From Trichobilharzia regenti (Eukaryota > Platyhelminthes > Trematoda > Strigeidida > Schistosomatidae): a DNA stretch of 64,000 nt. The stretch is taken from positions 37,851,312-37,915,311 of the forward strand of contig OX235267.1 of the NCBI GenBank assembly GCA_944472135.2, written 5' to 3'. A model generated the notes under the pieces. The model made no database searches and was not told the DNA's origin. It saw only the letters and a list, made by a program, of their open reading frames with translations. The translations under genes were made by a program, and so were the position numbers. The first letter of the stretch is position 1. Each line of letters opens with the position of its first letter. Positions 34,688-45,240 of the stretch are shown one piece after another.

Positions 34688-37600
34688 ATTATTATTATTA
34701 TTATTGTATCCTTTAGTTCCTAGAGGAACATAGGGCTTCAGCTGCGCACCTCCATTGACTTCGGTTTTCTGACAACTTTTTCACCCTGCTCCAGGTCTGC
34801 CCACATGCTTTCATCTCCTCTTCACATGACCTCCTCCAAGTCACCCTTGGACGACCAACTCGCCGCCTCCCTTTCGGGTTCCACTCGAGGGCTTGTCTAG
34901 TGATGTCACTTGATGGTTTCCTCAGCGTATGGCCAATCCATCTCCATTTCTTTCTGCCTATTTGTTTCACAATCGGTTCCTGATTGGTTCGCTCCCAGAG
35001 ATCCCTGTTGCTGATCTTTTCTGGCCATCTGATCTTGAGTATTGAGCGGAGACAGTTGTTAATGAAGGTTTGAAGTTTGTTTGAGATGCTCTTTATGACT
35101 CGCCAAGTCTCTGATCCGTATAGTAGCACTGACTTCACATTGGAGTTGAAAATCCGGATCTTATTTTTGATGCTGATTGCTGTTGACCTCCACACAGATT
35201 TGAGAGTAATGAAAGCTTGTCTTGCTTTTCCGATTCTGGCTTTGATGTCCTCGTCAGTTCCGCCTGTAGTTGAGACGATGCTTCCCAGGTAGGTGAAGGA
35301 GGTTGTTTCTTTCAGGTTCTTCCCATTTATGCTTATTGTGGTCTGTTGTTGCTGTTGATGTTGGCAAGGAATCTTCATCATCTCTGTTTTATCTATGTTC
35401 ACGTGAAGTCCTATCTTTGATGCTTCTTCTGCCAACTTGTTACTTTTCATTTGCATATCTTCCAGTTTATGGGAAATCAGACATATATCATCGGCGAAAT
35501 CCAGATCCTCCAAGTCTTTTGTGTCAGTCCATTTTATGCCTGTTCCCTCGTTGGTTGCCGTTGTCTGTCGCATTATCCAATCAATTGCAATCAGGAAGAT
35601 CATTGGTGATAGTAGACAGCCTTGCCTCACTCCCGTCCTCACTTCGAAGGCTTCCGTAAGTTTCCCGTTGTGGATTACTTGGCATGCAGCATTGTCGTAT
35701 AACTGTTGGATGAGGTGTATAATTGTCGATGGGACCCCGTAGTAGCGAAGTAGTTTCCAAATGACCTCTCGATCGACGCTGTCGAAGGCCTTTTCAAAGT
35801 CGATGAAGTTGAGATAGAGAGGTGACTGCCATTCCAAGCTTTGTTCAATGATGATCCGTAGAGTGGCGATTTGATCAATACATGATTTGTTTCTCCTGAA
35901 TCCAGCCTGTTCCGGACGAAGTTTTTCATCTAGGGCTTGTTTGATTCTCTCCAGGATGATGCGACTTAGTATCTTGCTTGGAATGGACAGAAGCATAATT
36001 CCACGCCAGTTTTTACATTGACTTAAGTCTCCTTTCTTTGGAAGTTTGAATAAGTAACTGTTCTTCCAATCCTCGGGTACTTTGCCCTCTTTCCACACCT
36101 TCTCCAGTAGTGGTGTCATCAAGTCCGCTGTTGTCTCTGGGTCTATTTTCAAAGCCTCTGCTGGGATTCCATCTGGTCCCGGTGTTTTCCCAGTTTTAAG
36201 CATCTTGATTGCATTCAGGACTTCTGATTTCGTCGGGGGGTCAGTGTTCACTGGTAGTTCTGCTTCCGTTGTTGGTATTGCTGGACGTGTTGTAGGTGGC
36301 GGACGATTTAGAAGTCTTTTGAAGTGTTCAACCCAGTGCTTTCTCTGTTCCACCTCTTTGGTGATTGACTTTCCATTGTCGTCCTTTATTGGCTTAATCT
36401 GTGTCGAACGTTTGCCCGAAAGGTTCCTAGTTGTTTGGTAGAGTGTGGCGAGGTCTCCTTTGCCTGCAGCTTGTTCTGCTTCGTTTGCCATGGTTTCATA
36501 ATATTTTCTTTTGTCTTCCCTGGCACTTTTCTTCACTCTTTTGTTCAGTGTATTGTAGCTTGCATTCAGCTCCTGTTTTTGTTGCTCGTCCGTGCACTGG
36601 ATAATCTTTTGCTTCACTGTCCTTCTCTCTTCTATTAGTTTCCAAGTGTCCGTAGTGAGCCACTGTTTGTCCTGTCTCTTTTTTCTGCCTAGAATTTCTA
36701 TGCAGGTTTGGCTCCACACCGTTTTCAAGTTGTTCCAGTGCTTTTCAACGCCGACCTCTTCGCTAGTGTTGATTTGTGTCTCGGCTTTGTCCTTTATGCT
36801 TGCAATGAAGATGTCCTTTGTAGCCTGGTCCTTCAGCTTTTGAGTGTTGAACTTGGCTTGTGGTCTATCTGCAGCTCCTGATTCCCTGAAAGCTTTTAAT
36901 TTGATTTGGATTGTCCCTTGTACGAGATAGTGGTCTGAGCCAACGTCTGCTCCTCTTCTTGCTTTTGTGTCCAGTAGGCTGCGCCTCCACTTCCTTGAGA
37001 TTGAGATGAAGTCGATTTGGTTTTTGGTTTGCCCGTCTGGTGACACCCATGTAGCCTTGTGGATATCTTTGTGCTTGTATACACTGCCACCAATCACCAG
37101 TTCGTTGAAGGCGCAGAAGTCGGCGAAGAGTTCTCCGTTTTCATTCATTTCTCCTAGAGCTTCTCTACCCATGATGAGTTCCCTTCCCGTATTGTCTGGT
37201 CCCAGTTTGGCGTTCATGTCTCCCATTAGTATTTTCATGTCGCCAGCTGGAGTATTGTCCATTGTTGCCTGTAGTTGCCTGTAGAATTTTTTTTTCTTCT
37301 CGAGGTCTGCGTTGTTTGTGGGTGCATAACATTGTATGATTGACACTTTCCTTCCTTTGGAGTTGAACCTGGCGGTCATTATCCTGGACGAAATCGCCTC
37401 CCATTGTATCAGGGCTTTCGTTGCCGTTGGTGACATCATGATAGCCACGCCCTCGGTGTGCGTGTGGTTATCTTCTGGGTGACCGGAGTAGATCACTGAC
37501 TCACCTGTTGACAATTTGGTGAGTCCACTCCCATTCCATCTGCTCTCACATATTCCCAGCACTTGTATTCCGTATCTTTTCATCTCGTTGGCGATCTGGG

Positions 37601-37740
37601 CAGCTTTTCCAGTCTCGTACATAGTTCGGACGTTCCATGTTCCTACACAGACTTTTTCTTTTGGTGCAAGGAGGTTCAGCATACTGAAGATTCTGTAGCA
37701 ATTTTTGTTTACAGGGTGGGGTTGCTAGCCTCACGCCTGA
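34688..37740 (-). mobile_element. RTE-clade (SR2-like) non-LTR retrotransposon, apparently intact
   Basis: The minus-strand element ends in an (AAT)n tail at 34,688-34,705, directly after a very short 3' UTR (the ORF stop is at 34,713). This matches RTE elements, which have short 3' UTRs with simple repeats. It contains one uninterrupted 989-codon ORF with endonuclease and RT. The 5' UTR is short or truncated; its limit near 37,740 is a guess. A 5'-truncated relative with the same 3' end is inserted in units A and B (44,030-44,625 and 49,331-49,926). Confidence 0.88.
34713..37682 (-). CDS. RTE-type ORF: APE endonuclease plus reverse transcriptase
   Basis: The 989-codon protein would nick target DNA and reverse transcribe element RNA onto the nick. 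Endonuclease landmarks: GTWNVRT (14-20), CESRW with catalytic Glu46, CYAPTNN (118-124), MGDMNAKLG (153-161), NQIDFI (221-226), GSDHY (248-252). RT landmarks: GKTPGPDGIPAEAL (498-511), YLFKLPKKGD (543-552), LNFIDFEKAFDSVDR (624-638, motif A), TGVRQGCLLSP (683-693, motif B), LDFADDICLIS (727-737; FADD replaces YADD), FTYLGSIVS (796-804). The C-terminal part has the [26 protein letters not shown] and RRRVGRPRVTWRR blocks typical of this clade. No stop or frameshift is present and all catalytic residues I can identify are in place, so the copy may be young and possibly competent. The ATG at 37,680-37,682 lies just before the first conserved motif. Confidence 0.92.
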   Translation of the reverse strand: MLNLLAPKEKVCVGTWNVRTMYETGKAAQIANEMKRYGIQVLGICESRWNGSGLTKLSTGESVIYSGHPEDNHTHTEGVAIMMSPTATKALIQWEAISSRIMTARFNSKGRKVSIIQCYAPTNNADLEKKKKFYRQLQATMDNTPAGDMKILMGDMNAKLGPDNTGRELIMGREALGEMNENGELFADFCAFNELVIGGSVYKHKDIHKATWVSPDGQTKNQIDFISISRKWRRSLLDTKARRGADVGSDHYLVQGTIQIKLKAFRESGAADRPQAKFNTQKLKDQATKDIFIASIKDKAETQINTSEEVGVEKHWNNLKTVWSQTCIEILGRKKRQDKQWLTTDTWKLIEERRTVKQKIIQCTDEQQKQELNASYNTLNKRVKKSAREDKRKYYETMANEAEQAAGKGDLATLYQTTRNLSGKRSTQIKPIKDDNGKSITKEVEQRKHWVEHFKRLLNRPPPTTRPAIPTTEAELPVNTDPPTKSEVLNAIKMLKTGKTPGPDGIPAEALKIDPETTADLMTPLLEKVWKEGKVPEDWKNSYLFKLPKKGDLSQCKNWRGIMLLSIPSKILSRIILERIKQALDEKLRPEQAGFRRNKSCIDQIATLRIIIEQSLEWQSPLYLNFIDFEKAFDSVDREVIWKLLRYYGVPSTIIHLIQQLYDNAACQVIHNGKLTEAFEVRTGVRQGCLLSPMIFLIAIDWIMRQTTATNEGTGIKWTDTKDLEDLDFADDICLISHKLEDMQMKSNKLAEEASKIGLHVNIDKTEMMKIPCQHQQQQQTTISINGKNLKETTSFTYLGSIVSTTGGTDEDIKARIGKARQAFITLKSVWRSTAISIKNKIRIFNSNVKSVLLYGSETWRVIKSISNKLQTFINNCLRSILKIRWPEKISNRDLWERTNQEPIVKQIGRKKWRWIGHTLRKPSSDITRQALEWNPKGRRRVGRPRVTWRRSCEEEMKACGQTWSRVKKLSENRSQWRCAAEALCSSRN

Positions 37741-38190
37741 GAAAAGAATGATTACATTAAGTAAAAGTTTAGAGAGAAGCAACTTTTTGGGTTGCTCCCC
37801 TCAAAATCAGAAAATAACGGACAAACAATGAGAACAACATCAACAAAGGAAACAGTTCACAGAAAAAAGGGCAAAAAGCGACGACAACTATACAATAAGA
37901 CAACATGCAATATAGTTCAGTACATGTAACTAAAATGATATCTTAACCATAAACTCACTGACTTGGAGCAACTTGAACATATAAATCCAACAATATATAC
38001 AATTATAGATGTGTTTATGTTTAAAAATTCCACAAATCCAAACAGTGAGTTATGTGTATTATCTGTCAATAAGATTGTATTTTTTGGATTCAGTGTTCGA
38101 AAGGTTAATAATTGTGATAATTTCCGCAAACACTTTGCATAAAATTTTAGAGTAATAAGATATTTTATTTATGACCAAAAAAAAAAAAAT
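37741..38190. other. Anonymous AT-rich DNA between RTE and the large repeat
   Basis: No gene. It contains an A13 tract at about 38,177-38,189, immediately before the point where similarity to unit C starts (38,191). Confidence 0.4.
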
Positions 38191-38289
38191 TCCATACTTG
38201 TACCAAAAATACCGTGTGGGATCAAGCTGTAATCAAAAATAAATAAATAAATAAAATAAAATCAGCAATCTAACGTCAAACAAAGTGGG

Positions 38290-39228
38290 TTATCAACCTC
38301 TCAACACATATATTAGGTCTCACAGAAATAAGTGTATTAGAAAAGGGACTGAATTTCAGTGTGGCGGAAGACAAACTAACACCTAGGATTTCACCTCTAA
38401 AGTAGAAATAGCACCAAGAGGGATAGACAAGACAACGGCTGACAAAGGACAGACACAATGTGCACTGACATTAAAACGATAAAAACGAGGAACGCCTAAC
38501 CTGATGAAGCCAGAGATGGAAGCCCTAAAACATCTTAAGAATAACAAACATATAGTAATCACAATGTCAGACAAAGGAAATGCAACAGCAATATTAGACA
38601 AATCAGACGATTCGGAAAATGGTTATAATGACATACGAATAGGACCATATGGGGAAATTAATAAATCAATAGACACCGTAATGAATAGGGTGGACAAATC
38701 CATAGCGGACTTTATACGCCGAATGAAGCCGTTCCTAGGTGATTCAAAATGATTTATTTCAATGCCAAAAGCTATTAACCCCAGTTGGATGTATGGTGTT
38801 GTTAAGGTTCAAAAGTCAGGATATCCCACTAGATCTATAGTTGGTTTTAGAAATTTACCTAATTTATCAATTATCTAAATATTTAGCCGTGGTATAAAAT
38901 CCCTTTGAAAGCCACTCAAAATCTCGACTAACAAATCCTTGTAAACTAGAATAGAGATAAGATAATTAAAATTTCAATGATGAAGAAAGAATGGTTAATA
39001 TTAACATTGTCAGTTTATTACACGTATACTAATACATATCGCTATTGAGGCAGTAAGAAACGAACTCATTTCTGACCAAGAACTCGAACTTAAGATGAAA
39101 GTGCCACTTGAGGACATAATTTTGGGAGTACCGCTATGCCTGACTCCTGCAGTATTGAAATTCCGTGAGAAAATATACAAACAAACTGAGGCAGTTTCTT
39201 CGCGGTCACTAATATCCCCGGTTGTTCC
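38290..39228 (+). pseudogene. PLE remnant, N-terminal RT part (unit A)
   Basis: The translation shows the PLE layout: EKGLNFSV near 38,340; an ALKHLKNNKHIVITMSDKGNA stretch (the DKGN fingers motif) in the ORF 38,504-38,752; then PKAINPSWMYGVVKVQKSG and RSIVGF near 38,762-38,850; a frameshifted segment; and then, in 39,095-39,228, VPLEDIILGV ... LKFREKIYKQTE and a corrupted GVAMGSPISPVV motif B. Stops and frameshifts are frequent. It breaks off at about 39,228 where a CR1-like element is inserted and resumes at 40,722. Confidence 0.75.
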
Positions 39229-40722
39229 TAAATGTCTTCAGTCTCTTAAAGCTTCTTGTAGCCTAAGTCCAGATGGTTTGCCTAAACTTCTCCTTAAAAA
39301 GTGTGCAGGTATCCTGCGTTATCCACACATGGACCTACTAAATGAATTTTCTCCCAGAAATGTCGTGTCAGCGGTTTGGAAGGACATTAAAATTGTACCT
39401 GTACCTGTAAGCATGTTTTCCAATTAAGATCTATTGTTATTACCTCTGCTTTTTTGAAAATTATGGAAACTTTACTCTTAATTAATCTTCAACCTTCGCT
39501 TAAATACTTTAACGATCCACAACAATCCACCTAGTAACATATTAGAAGTACTTTAGATGTAACCCCAGTCTCGCATCATAACACTGTCTCCAGTTTAGAC
39601 AAGGGGTCTAAATTTGTTCGTTGCACCTTCCTAAACTTCACATTTGCTTTCGACTCAATACCTAGAGATACTTTTTAAACAAGATTGCTGAAACTCAAAC
39701 TGATTGTTGAGTTGTCAAATGGCTGCATTCTTATTTCCCGAGAAGAAAGCAGTGCACTGTATGTCAGGGGAAGTCGTCCACTTCGTTGCTTACTGCGACT
39801 GATGTCCCTTAAGGCGCTGTCTTTTGTCCTTTTCTGATTTCTTTCTTCATACATTACTTGTATCAGTCTGATAAAATGAAGTTTGTTAAGTATGAATACT
39901 ATCATCTTTATTCTTTACTTGATTGCTTAAAAAAGACTATGTCGTACTTCGTAGAAATCTGAAGATTGTCAGTCAGTAGAGCGAGTGTTATCCCATTGGG
40001 CCATATTCTTGACATTGTCACTGATAGGCACTTGATGTCGTGCAACAAATTTGGAAAAAGAATTTTGTCAGACTGTGAGCACCCACTTTACCTGCAGCTC
40101 CAACCTTGTGTCTGCTCAGGTAAAAAAAGAAGTCTCTTCAGAAGAATTTGCGCACGTACGTCTAAGTATAAAAATTCCACTATACCATATTTCAGGGCAC
40201 GTACTTTATGTGATGAAAATAGTGTTAGGCATGAACTAACTGGCCTTCTTTGCACTAATAAATAAACCCTTACAACATCAAGCTTTATTGTTATTGTACT
40301 TATATTTATAGACCTCTCAATTTTTTTCTTTTGATTTGTTTATTTTTGCATAAGTGTGAGCATCATTTAAGCTGTGGTATAACTGTTAATTTTGTATTTC
40401 CCTCATAATGCTATATCAAGAGAACATTAGATTTAATACTCTATAGTAACATGTTAAAATATCCAAACTTAATCGACCATATTGTTTGAAACAAAGTCAC
40501 TATTATTGTTAATATTATTATTATTATTATATTTAATAATCTCAATTCGTGCTTCGAATACTTTTGAATTTATATCATAAACGTGGACAAATTCGTCCGG
40601 TAACTTTTGTTTTAATTTTTATTATATTTTAAAAAATCAGATTCAATATTGTGACAAATGCTGAGAATTCCATTCTGTACTATACGTACTGTTTTGGGAA
40701 TAAAGTAGATTCTTATCATTAT
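39229..40722 (+). pseudogene. 5'-truncated CR1-like element inserted in the PLE (unit A)
   Basis: It starts within the RT fingers (CLQSLKASCSLSPDGLPKLLLKKC, comparable to CLKTLKPSRSLGPEGIPAYVIKQC of the 13,590 copy). It continues with a broken motif A (CTFLNFTFAFDSIPR near 39,620-39,665), a broken motif B region (near 39,735-39,850), and a deletion that removes the YADD active site. The C-terminal block follows (39,966-40,265: SRASVIPLGHILDIVTDRHLMSC ... RTLCDENS). It ends with the CR1-like 3' signature AATGCTGAGAATTCCATT ... TGTTTTGGGAATAAAG at about 40,659-40,706 and ATT repeats. The ORF 39,095-39,427 therefore reads from PLE straight into CR1-like sequence and is a chimera, not a gene. Confidence 0.78.
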
Positions 40723-41900
40723 TATATATTTATAGATGTGTGGGAAAAGATAGTGATTATAACGTTCAGCCTTACCCCAAAATTATGGTGGAAGTATATA
40801 GATGACACATTCACTGCACTTAGAACACAGGATATAGATAGATTTTTTGAACATGCCAACTCATAGGTTGTTGGTAATTCAATTGAATTATGATTTGGAA
40901 AGTCAGGAAGGAGAACATCCAATGATCGATGGTAGCGTGACAAGGAAAGCATATGGGAGGTGAAACACTGGTTTTTACTGGAAACCTACACATTCAAACA
41001 GATATTTGGACTTCTGATCATTCCATCATGTATCAGTGACAATAGGATTGTTAAAATTATTCAAAAAGTATGTAGGGAAATGTTTAAACAACAGAGCGCG
41101 AAAACTAGGTAGTACGATGTTAAATCTAAGACAGGAAGTGAAACATATAAGAGAAGATTTGAAACCTAATAATTACCCTGATAAATAAGTCAGAAAGTAT
41201 GTAGGGGAATGTAAATATTAAACTAAATTATGACAATTGTGATAGTAATAGTAGTAATAGTAATAATAATCATAATAATAATCATAACAATAATACTACT
41301 AGTGTTATGATGACATGCATGTCAAACATATCCAAGATAATGACAACACCAACAATGACGAATCTAAATCATCAGTAGTAATTGCATAAAAGGAGAAAAC
41401 CTCAGAAACTCAAGCAGAATTCTTAACAAGGCAGAATAAAAGTGGCATTCAAACCCACAAACAAAAATAGAAACAAGCTTTGTCGGTTAAGGGATCCTGC
41501 CAGTGGGGTCTTTAAAACAAAACAATTTAGTTTGTCTAATACACTGCTGGAATAGTTGTGAGGTCAAATACATAGGTCAAATTAGTAGAACGGATTTAGT
41601 CATACAAACCAAGCACACAAATCTAGCAGAAAAATCTAGATTAGTATGCCCAAATAAGACAGGAAATCTGGAGAATGATTCACCTACAGAACTCACTATA
41701 CGCAATTACACACAGTGATATTATAGGATGGGATAGCATGACACTCAAGATGTAATGTAACAACGTGGAGGGAGATAATGATAAGGGAAACTTTATTTAT
41801 TGAATCAACTGAGAATACTTGTAACACAAACGACTCAACACCCCTCCTAAACATCTGGAAAAGGCTGCTAACCCTACGAAGATTAGGAAAGAACAAAGAA
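40722..41900 (+). pseudogene. PLE remnant, RT active site and GIY-YIG part (unit A)
   Basis: It resumes exactly where the N-terminal part stops: IYIDVWEK ... TFSLTPKLWWKYIDDTFTALR (active site YIDD at about 40,795-40,806), followed by decayed thumb sequence (LLIIPSCIS.NRIVK near 41,010-41,060). The GIY-YIG nuclease remnant lies in 41,503-41,718 (CLIHCWNSCEVKYIGQISR), with the distal block (IRETLFIEST ... PLLNIWKRLLT) near 41,780-41,880. It is broken by several stops and frameshifts. Confidence 0.75.
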
Positions 41901-41939
41901 AACTATAAAAGTAAATTTTCGAAGTTGTATACTTAGATT

Positions 41940-42060
41940 TGTGGATATGATTATGATGAATAAATTTTGTTCAAAAGTTTGCCACACGGTAATTAATAAT
42001 GCTGTTTCACTGTGTGATTCATCCAATAAACAAACTAATATGTAATTACTTAAGATCAGA
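41940..42060 (+). repeat. PLE terminal-repeat remnant (unit A)
   Basis: This stretch is similar to the minus strand of 34,083-34,210 (tgtttcactgtgtgat, aataaacaaactaat). The hammerhead core visible in outline there is further decayed here. It marks the 3' end of the dead PLE. Confidence 0.45.
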
Positions 42061-44029
42061 GTGGCCAAGTTTTACACATATATTGACATCCTATTTTGTC
42101 TTTCAAAAACTATTAGAGAGGTATAGCGCTTTTGAGTTGCATCACTATTTTAGTGTCGCTGGATTCTATCAAGTTGAATAGAAGTTGTAGTTAACCACAA
42201 GTTAGCCATTTCAACGTTCTTTTGTTATGTGCATATGCGGTCTACTTCAGTAGCAAACGACATCTGTCCTATGATAACTCATGCCCATGAAAACTTTGTA
42301 CTGCTTCCTAAGCGTCCATAGGCTTCACATAATCTGTGAGGCATCTAAGTGAAGCGTTCCACAGAACTAATCCGTGTGTGCAGTGCCACTTCAGTAGACG
42401 ATGGTGAAGCGATACTTCGCAACCTACAGAAATACTGCGTCATCTCACTAAATTGTTAAAAGAACCCCATGTAAAATGGTGATGTTCTTACGAGTCATCC
42501 AAACATTCCTTTGATTTAGTCGGTTACAATGGTTTCAGAAGTCAGAATCCATCGGAATATCCCCTCGAAACACTTGGATCATAGAGTCGAAGAGTCGCAT
42601 GCATGAGGTGTGCATGTGATTACGTTATAACTGTTCAACCCCACATCAAGCATGTTAAGTGGCAATGTTCATAATGTGACAACCAATTGACTGGAAGATA
42701 TCTAAATGTTAATCAAATGCCAAACATATTCACACCAACGATTAAACAAAAAAAGTCATGAATAGTGATCATCTAAAGATTAATACAAATTCATCCAGAA
42801 TAAATTTTTCGGATTCACTGTTCCAAATGATTTGAAGTTTTTTTAAAACACTGGTGGTGGCGTGAACAGAACCTATTATTAAACCGTGAACCGCATTTCA
42901 TAACAGTCATCACTTTTGAGAAATCATGCAGGTTGATGACAAAAAATGTGAAAACTGACAACGAGTCATGAATATGAAAAGAATGTTGTGAACCAAAGGT
43001 TCAGATCATAACCTGACGATCGAAAAAGAGCTTCAAAAATATCTCCAATTTCCTCTCTTCGCGTAAATTCCATTATAGTGTTAATGTAGTCTTCCGCACA
43101 ATATGGCCTGTGACGACATGCGGAATCGCCTCATCAACACCGTCTTGACTCGACTAAAGCCACTCATCGCATAAAGTGCCCCATCATCCTCACTAGGTAG
43201 TGATGGCCAGTAGTTTTCTCTGTGACAACTTCAATGATTATAGACGGCAAATATGGTACAATGTTTGTTAATTATTCTAAAATATTCTCGTTTGAATCAA
43301 AGTGAAAGGAAGTGTATGCTTAATTAGAAATTTTGACTGGGTCACGAATTCTTTTGTGGGTTGCTACATCTATGTATGTGCACATCTATCTCTGATCACT
43401 GGTCAGTAGATTCTACACATCTACCTAACTCCCTTCGGATCTATTGTCGGTATTAGACAGATGAATGCAATCCATCCTTCTTGTTAGCCGAGCACTCCGC
43501 TTAGAATGTGCACTCTCGTAATGAGACTACTGGTATTTGTCGCGACAACTCAGTGTGAATGACTACCGTCTACATTGATTCAATGTTTGTTTGTGTGCTA
43601 ACAAAATCGATTCAATATCCAGTCTATTCACGATAACTGAATAAACAGCAGGTAAACTTTGATTCTCTTATCTCAAGCATTTTACAGTTTCCATCACGCG
43701 TTATGCTCGTGTTGATGATCGGTTAAGTAGAACTCTGTTTGAGACTTTTCTCTCCATCACCATTTGCTTTTGTAAACAGGGTGGGAGTCAACATGTGAAT
43801 GTCATCTGAATACTACTAATACGCTTACGACAACAGTAGTGCTTATGTTTCTTCTTCTAATGTGTATTGAAAGTTGAGAGATTTCAGATATTTTGAATAT
43901 TTGTTTTGCTGACGTCGGCTCACGTATAGAATGAGGAATCATTTAATTTTCGGACGTTACTTTTATTGCAACTGTGAATTTGAAGACTTTCCATTCTTTA
44001 ACTTTTCAGTGGCGTGGAAGTGAATTGGA
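42061..44029. other. Anonymous part of the large unit (unit A)
   Basis: About 1.9 kb without a recognised gene or repeat family, present also in B (49,927-51,895) and C (about 58,146-60,110). It contains, at about 43,827-43,846 (reverse strand), a 20-nt sequence identical to the head-linker of the unit. Confidence 0.4.
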
Positions 44030-44625
44030 TGGGAAGCATCCTCTCAACTACAGGCGGAACTGACGAGGATATCAAAGCAAGGATCCGGAAAGCGAGACAA
44101 GGTTTCATTACTTTCAAATCTGTGTGGAGGTCAATAGCACTCAGCATCAAAAATAAGACTCGGATTTTCATCTCCAATGTAAAGTCAGTGCTACTATACG
44201 GATCAGAGACTTGGCGAGTCATAAAGAGCATCTCAAACAAACTTCAGACCTTCATTAACAGCTGTCTTTGCTCAATACTCAAGATCAGATGGCCGGAAAT
44301 GATCAGCAACAGGGATCTCTGAGAGCGAACCAATCAGGAACCGATTGTGAAACAAATAGGCAGGAAGAAATGGAGCTGGATTGGCCATACGCTGAGGAAA
44401 CCATCGAGTGACATCACTTGACAAGCCCTCGAGTGGAACCCGAAAGGGAGGCGGCGAGTTGGTCGTCCAAGGGTGACTTGGCTGAGGTCATGTGAGGAGG
44501 ATATGAAAGCATGTGGACAGACCTGGAGCAGGGTGATAAAGCTGTCAGCAAACCGAAGTCAACGGAGGTGCGCAGCTGAAGACCTATGTTCCTCTAGGAA
44601 CTAAAGGATAAAATAATAATAATAA
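44030..44625 (+). pseudogene. 5'-truncated RTE insertion (unit A)
   Basis: It starts at the RT position equivalent to residue ~799 of the 989-residue RTE protein (GSI.STTGGTDEDIKARI) and runs to the same C-terminus and (AAT)n tail. The ORF is interrupted by a TGA in place of the Trp codon after SNRDL. 5' truncation and an intact 3' tail are typical of target-primed insertion. The same insertion with the same TGA is in unit B but is absent from unit C. Confidence 0.88.
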
Positions 44626-44969
44626 TAATTATTACGAATGTTGTTCCACGGGGTTCATGTGCATCATACTGTTTTGGCAGCAATTGTGAATATCATCGTG
44701 TTCTCGTCGGTCATCATCCCTCAGCGCCTTGATTCACAATCAACCCACATCCTCTGCATCCCAGTCACAGAACGAGGGTCAACTCGTTGTGACACATTTG
44801 AGAGCCAGTTGAGTTGTGGTTTAGTGTGCGCTAACGTTCGTTTGTCTCCTCAGGGCATTCTCAATCTATCTGCATTTCATTCGGGATATGTATATAGCAA
44901 TCTGTTTTCGTTGGTCCGTTTCTTTCTATTTTGTCCTTCATTTTTCATAATAAGCTAGATCTCCACACT

Positions 44970-45240
44970 AATTTCAGACTAATTTATGTGTGTCTTCCTT
45001 TTCCGATTCATCGTTGTCACCTGTAGCTTTGATGGTCCTTTTCAGATGAGTGAGACAACTGAACTTGTTCAAATTTATTCCATTCATGGGCACTGATGTA
45101 TATTGTGACTGGTGGTTGGAACTTTTAATTTCCTGTGTACTGTACATGTTTACTTGGAGTTCTCTCATCACTACATGCTTCCTGTGCCAGTTTGTTGGGT
45201 TTCGTCTGTAAGTGATAGAGGGTTTGTAGCACTGTAATTG
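44970..45240 (-). pseudogene. Scrap of a non-LTR reverse transcriptase (unit A)
   Basis: The minus-strand reading QEIKSSNHQSQYTSVPMNG followed by INLNKFSCLTHLKRTIKATG resembles the RT connection just before and including the TYLGS.IS motif of RTE/jockey-type elements (INGI.LN...F.YLGSTI...G). Only about 65 codons are left. Counterparts: B 48,716-48,981 and C 57,517-57,782, plus strand. Confidence 0.45.

Noticed and set aside
36082..36843. Plus-strand ORFs of up to 119 codons inside 34,713-37,682
   Set aside because: They are antisense shadows of the intact RTE ORF and contain no motifs.
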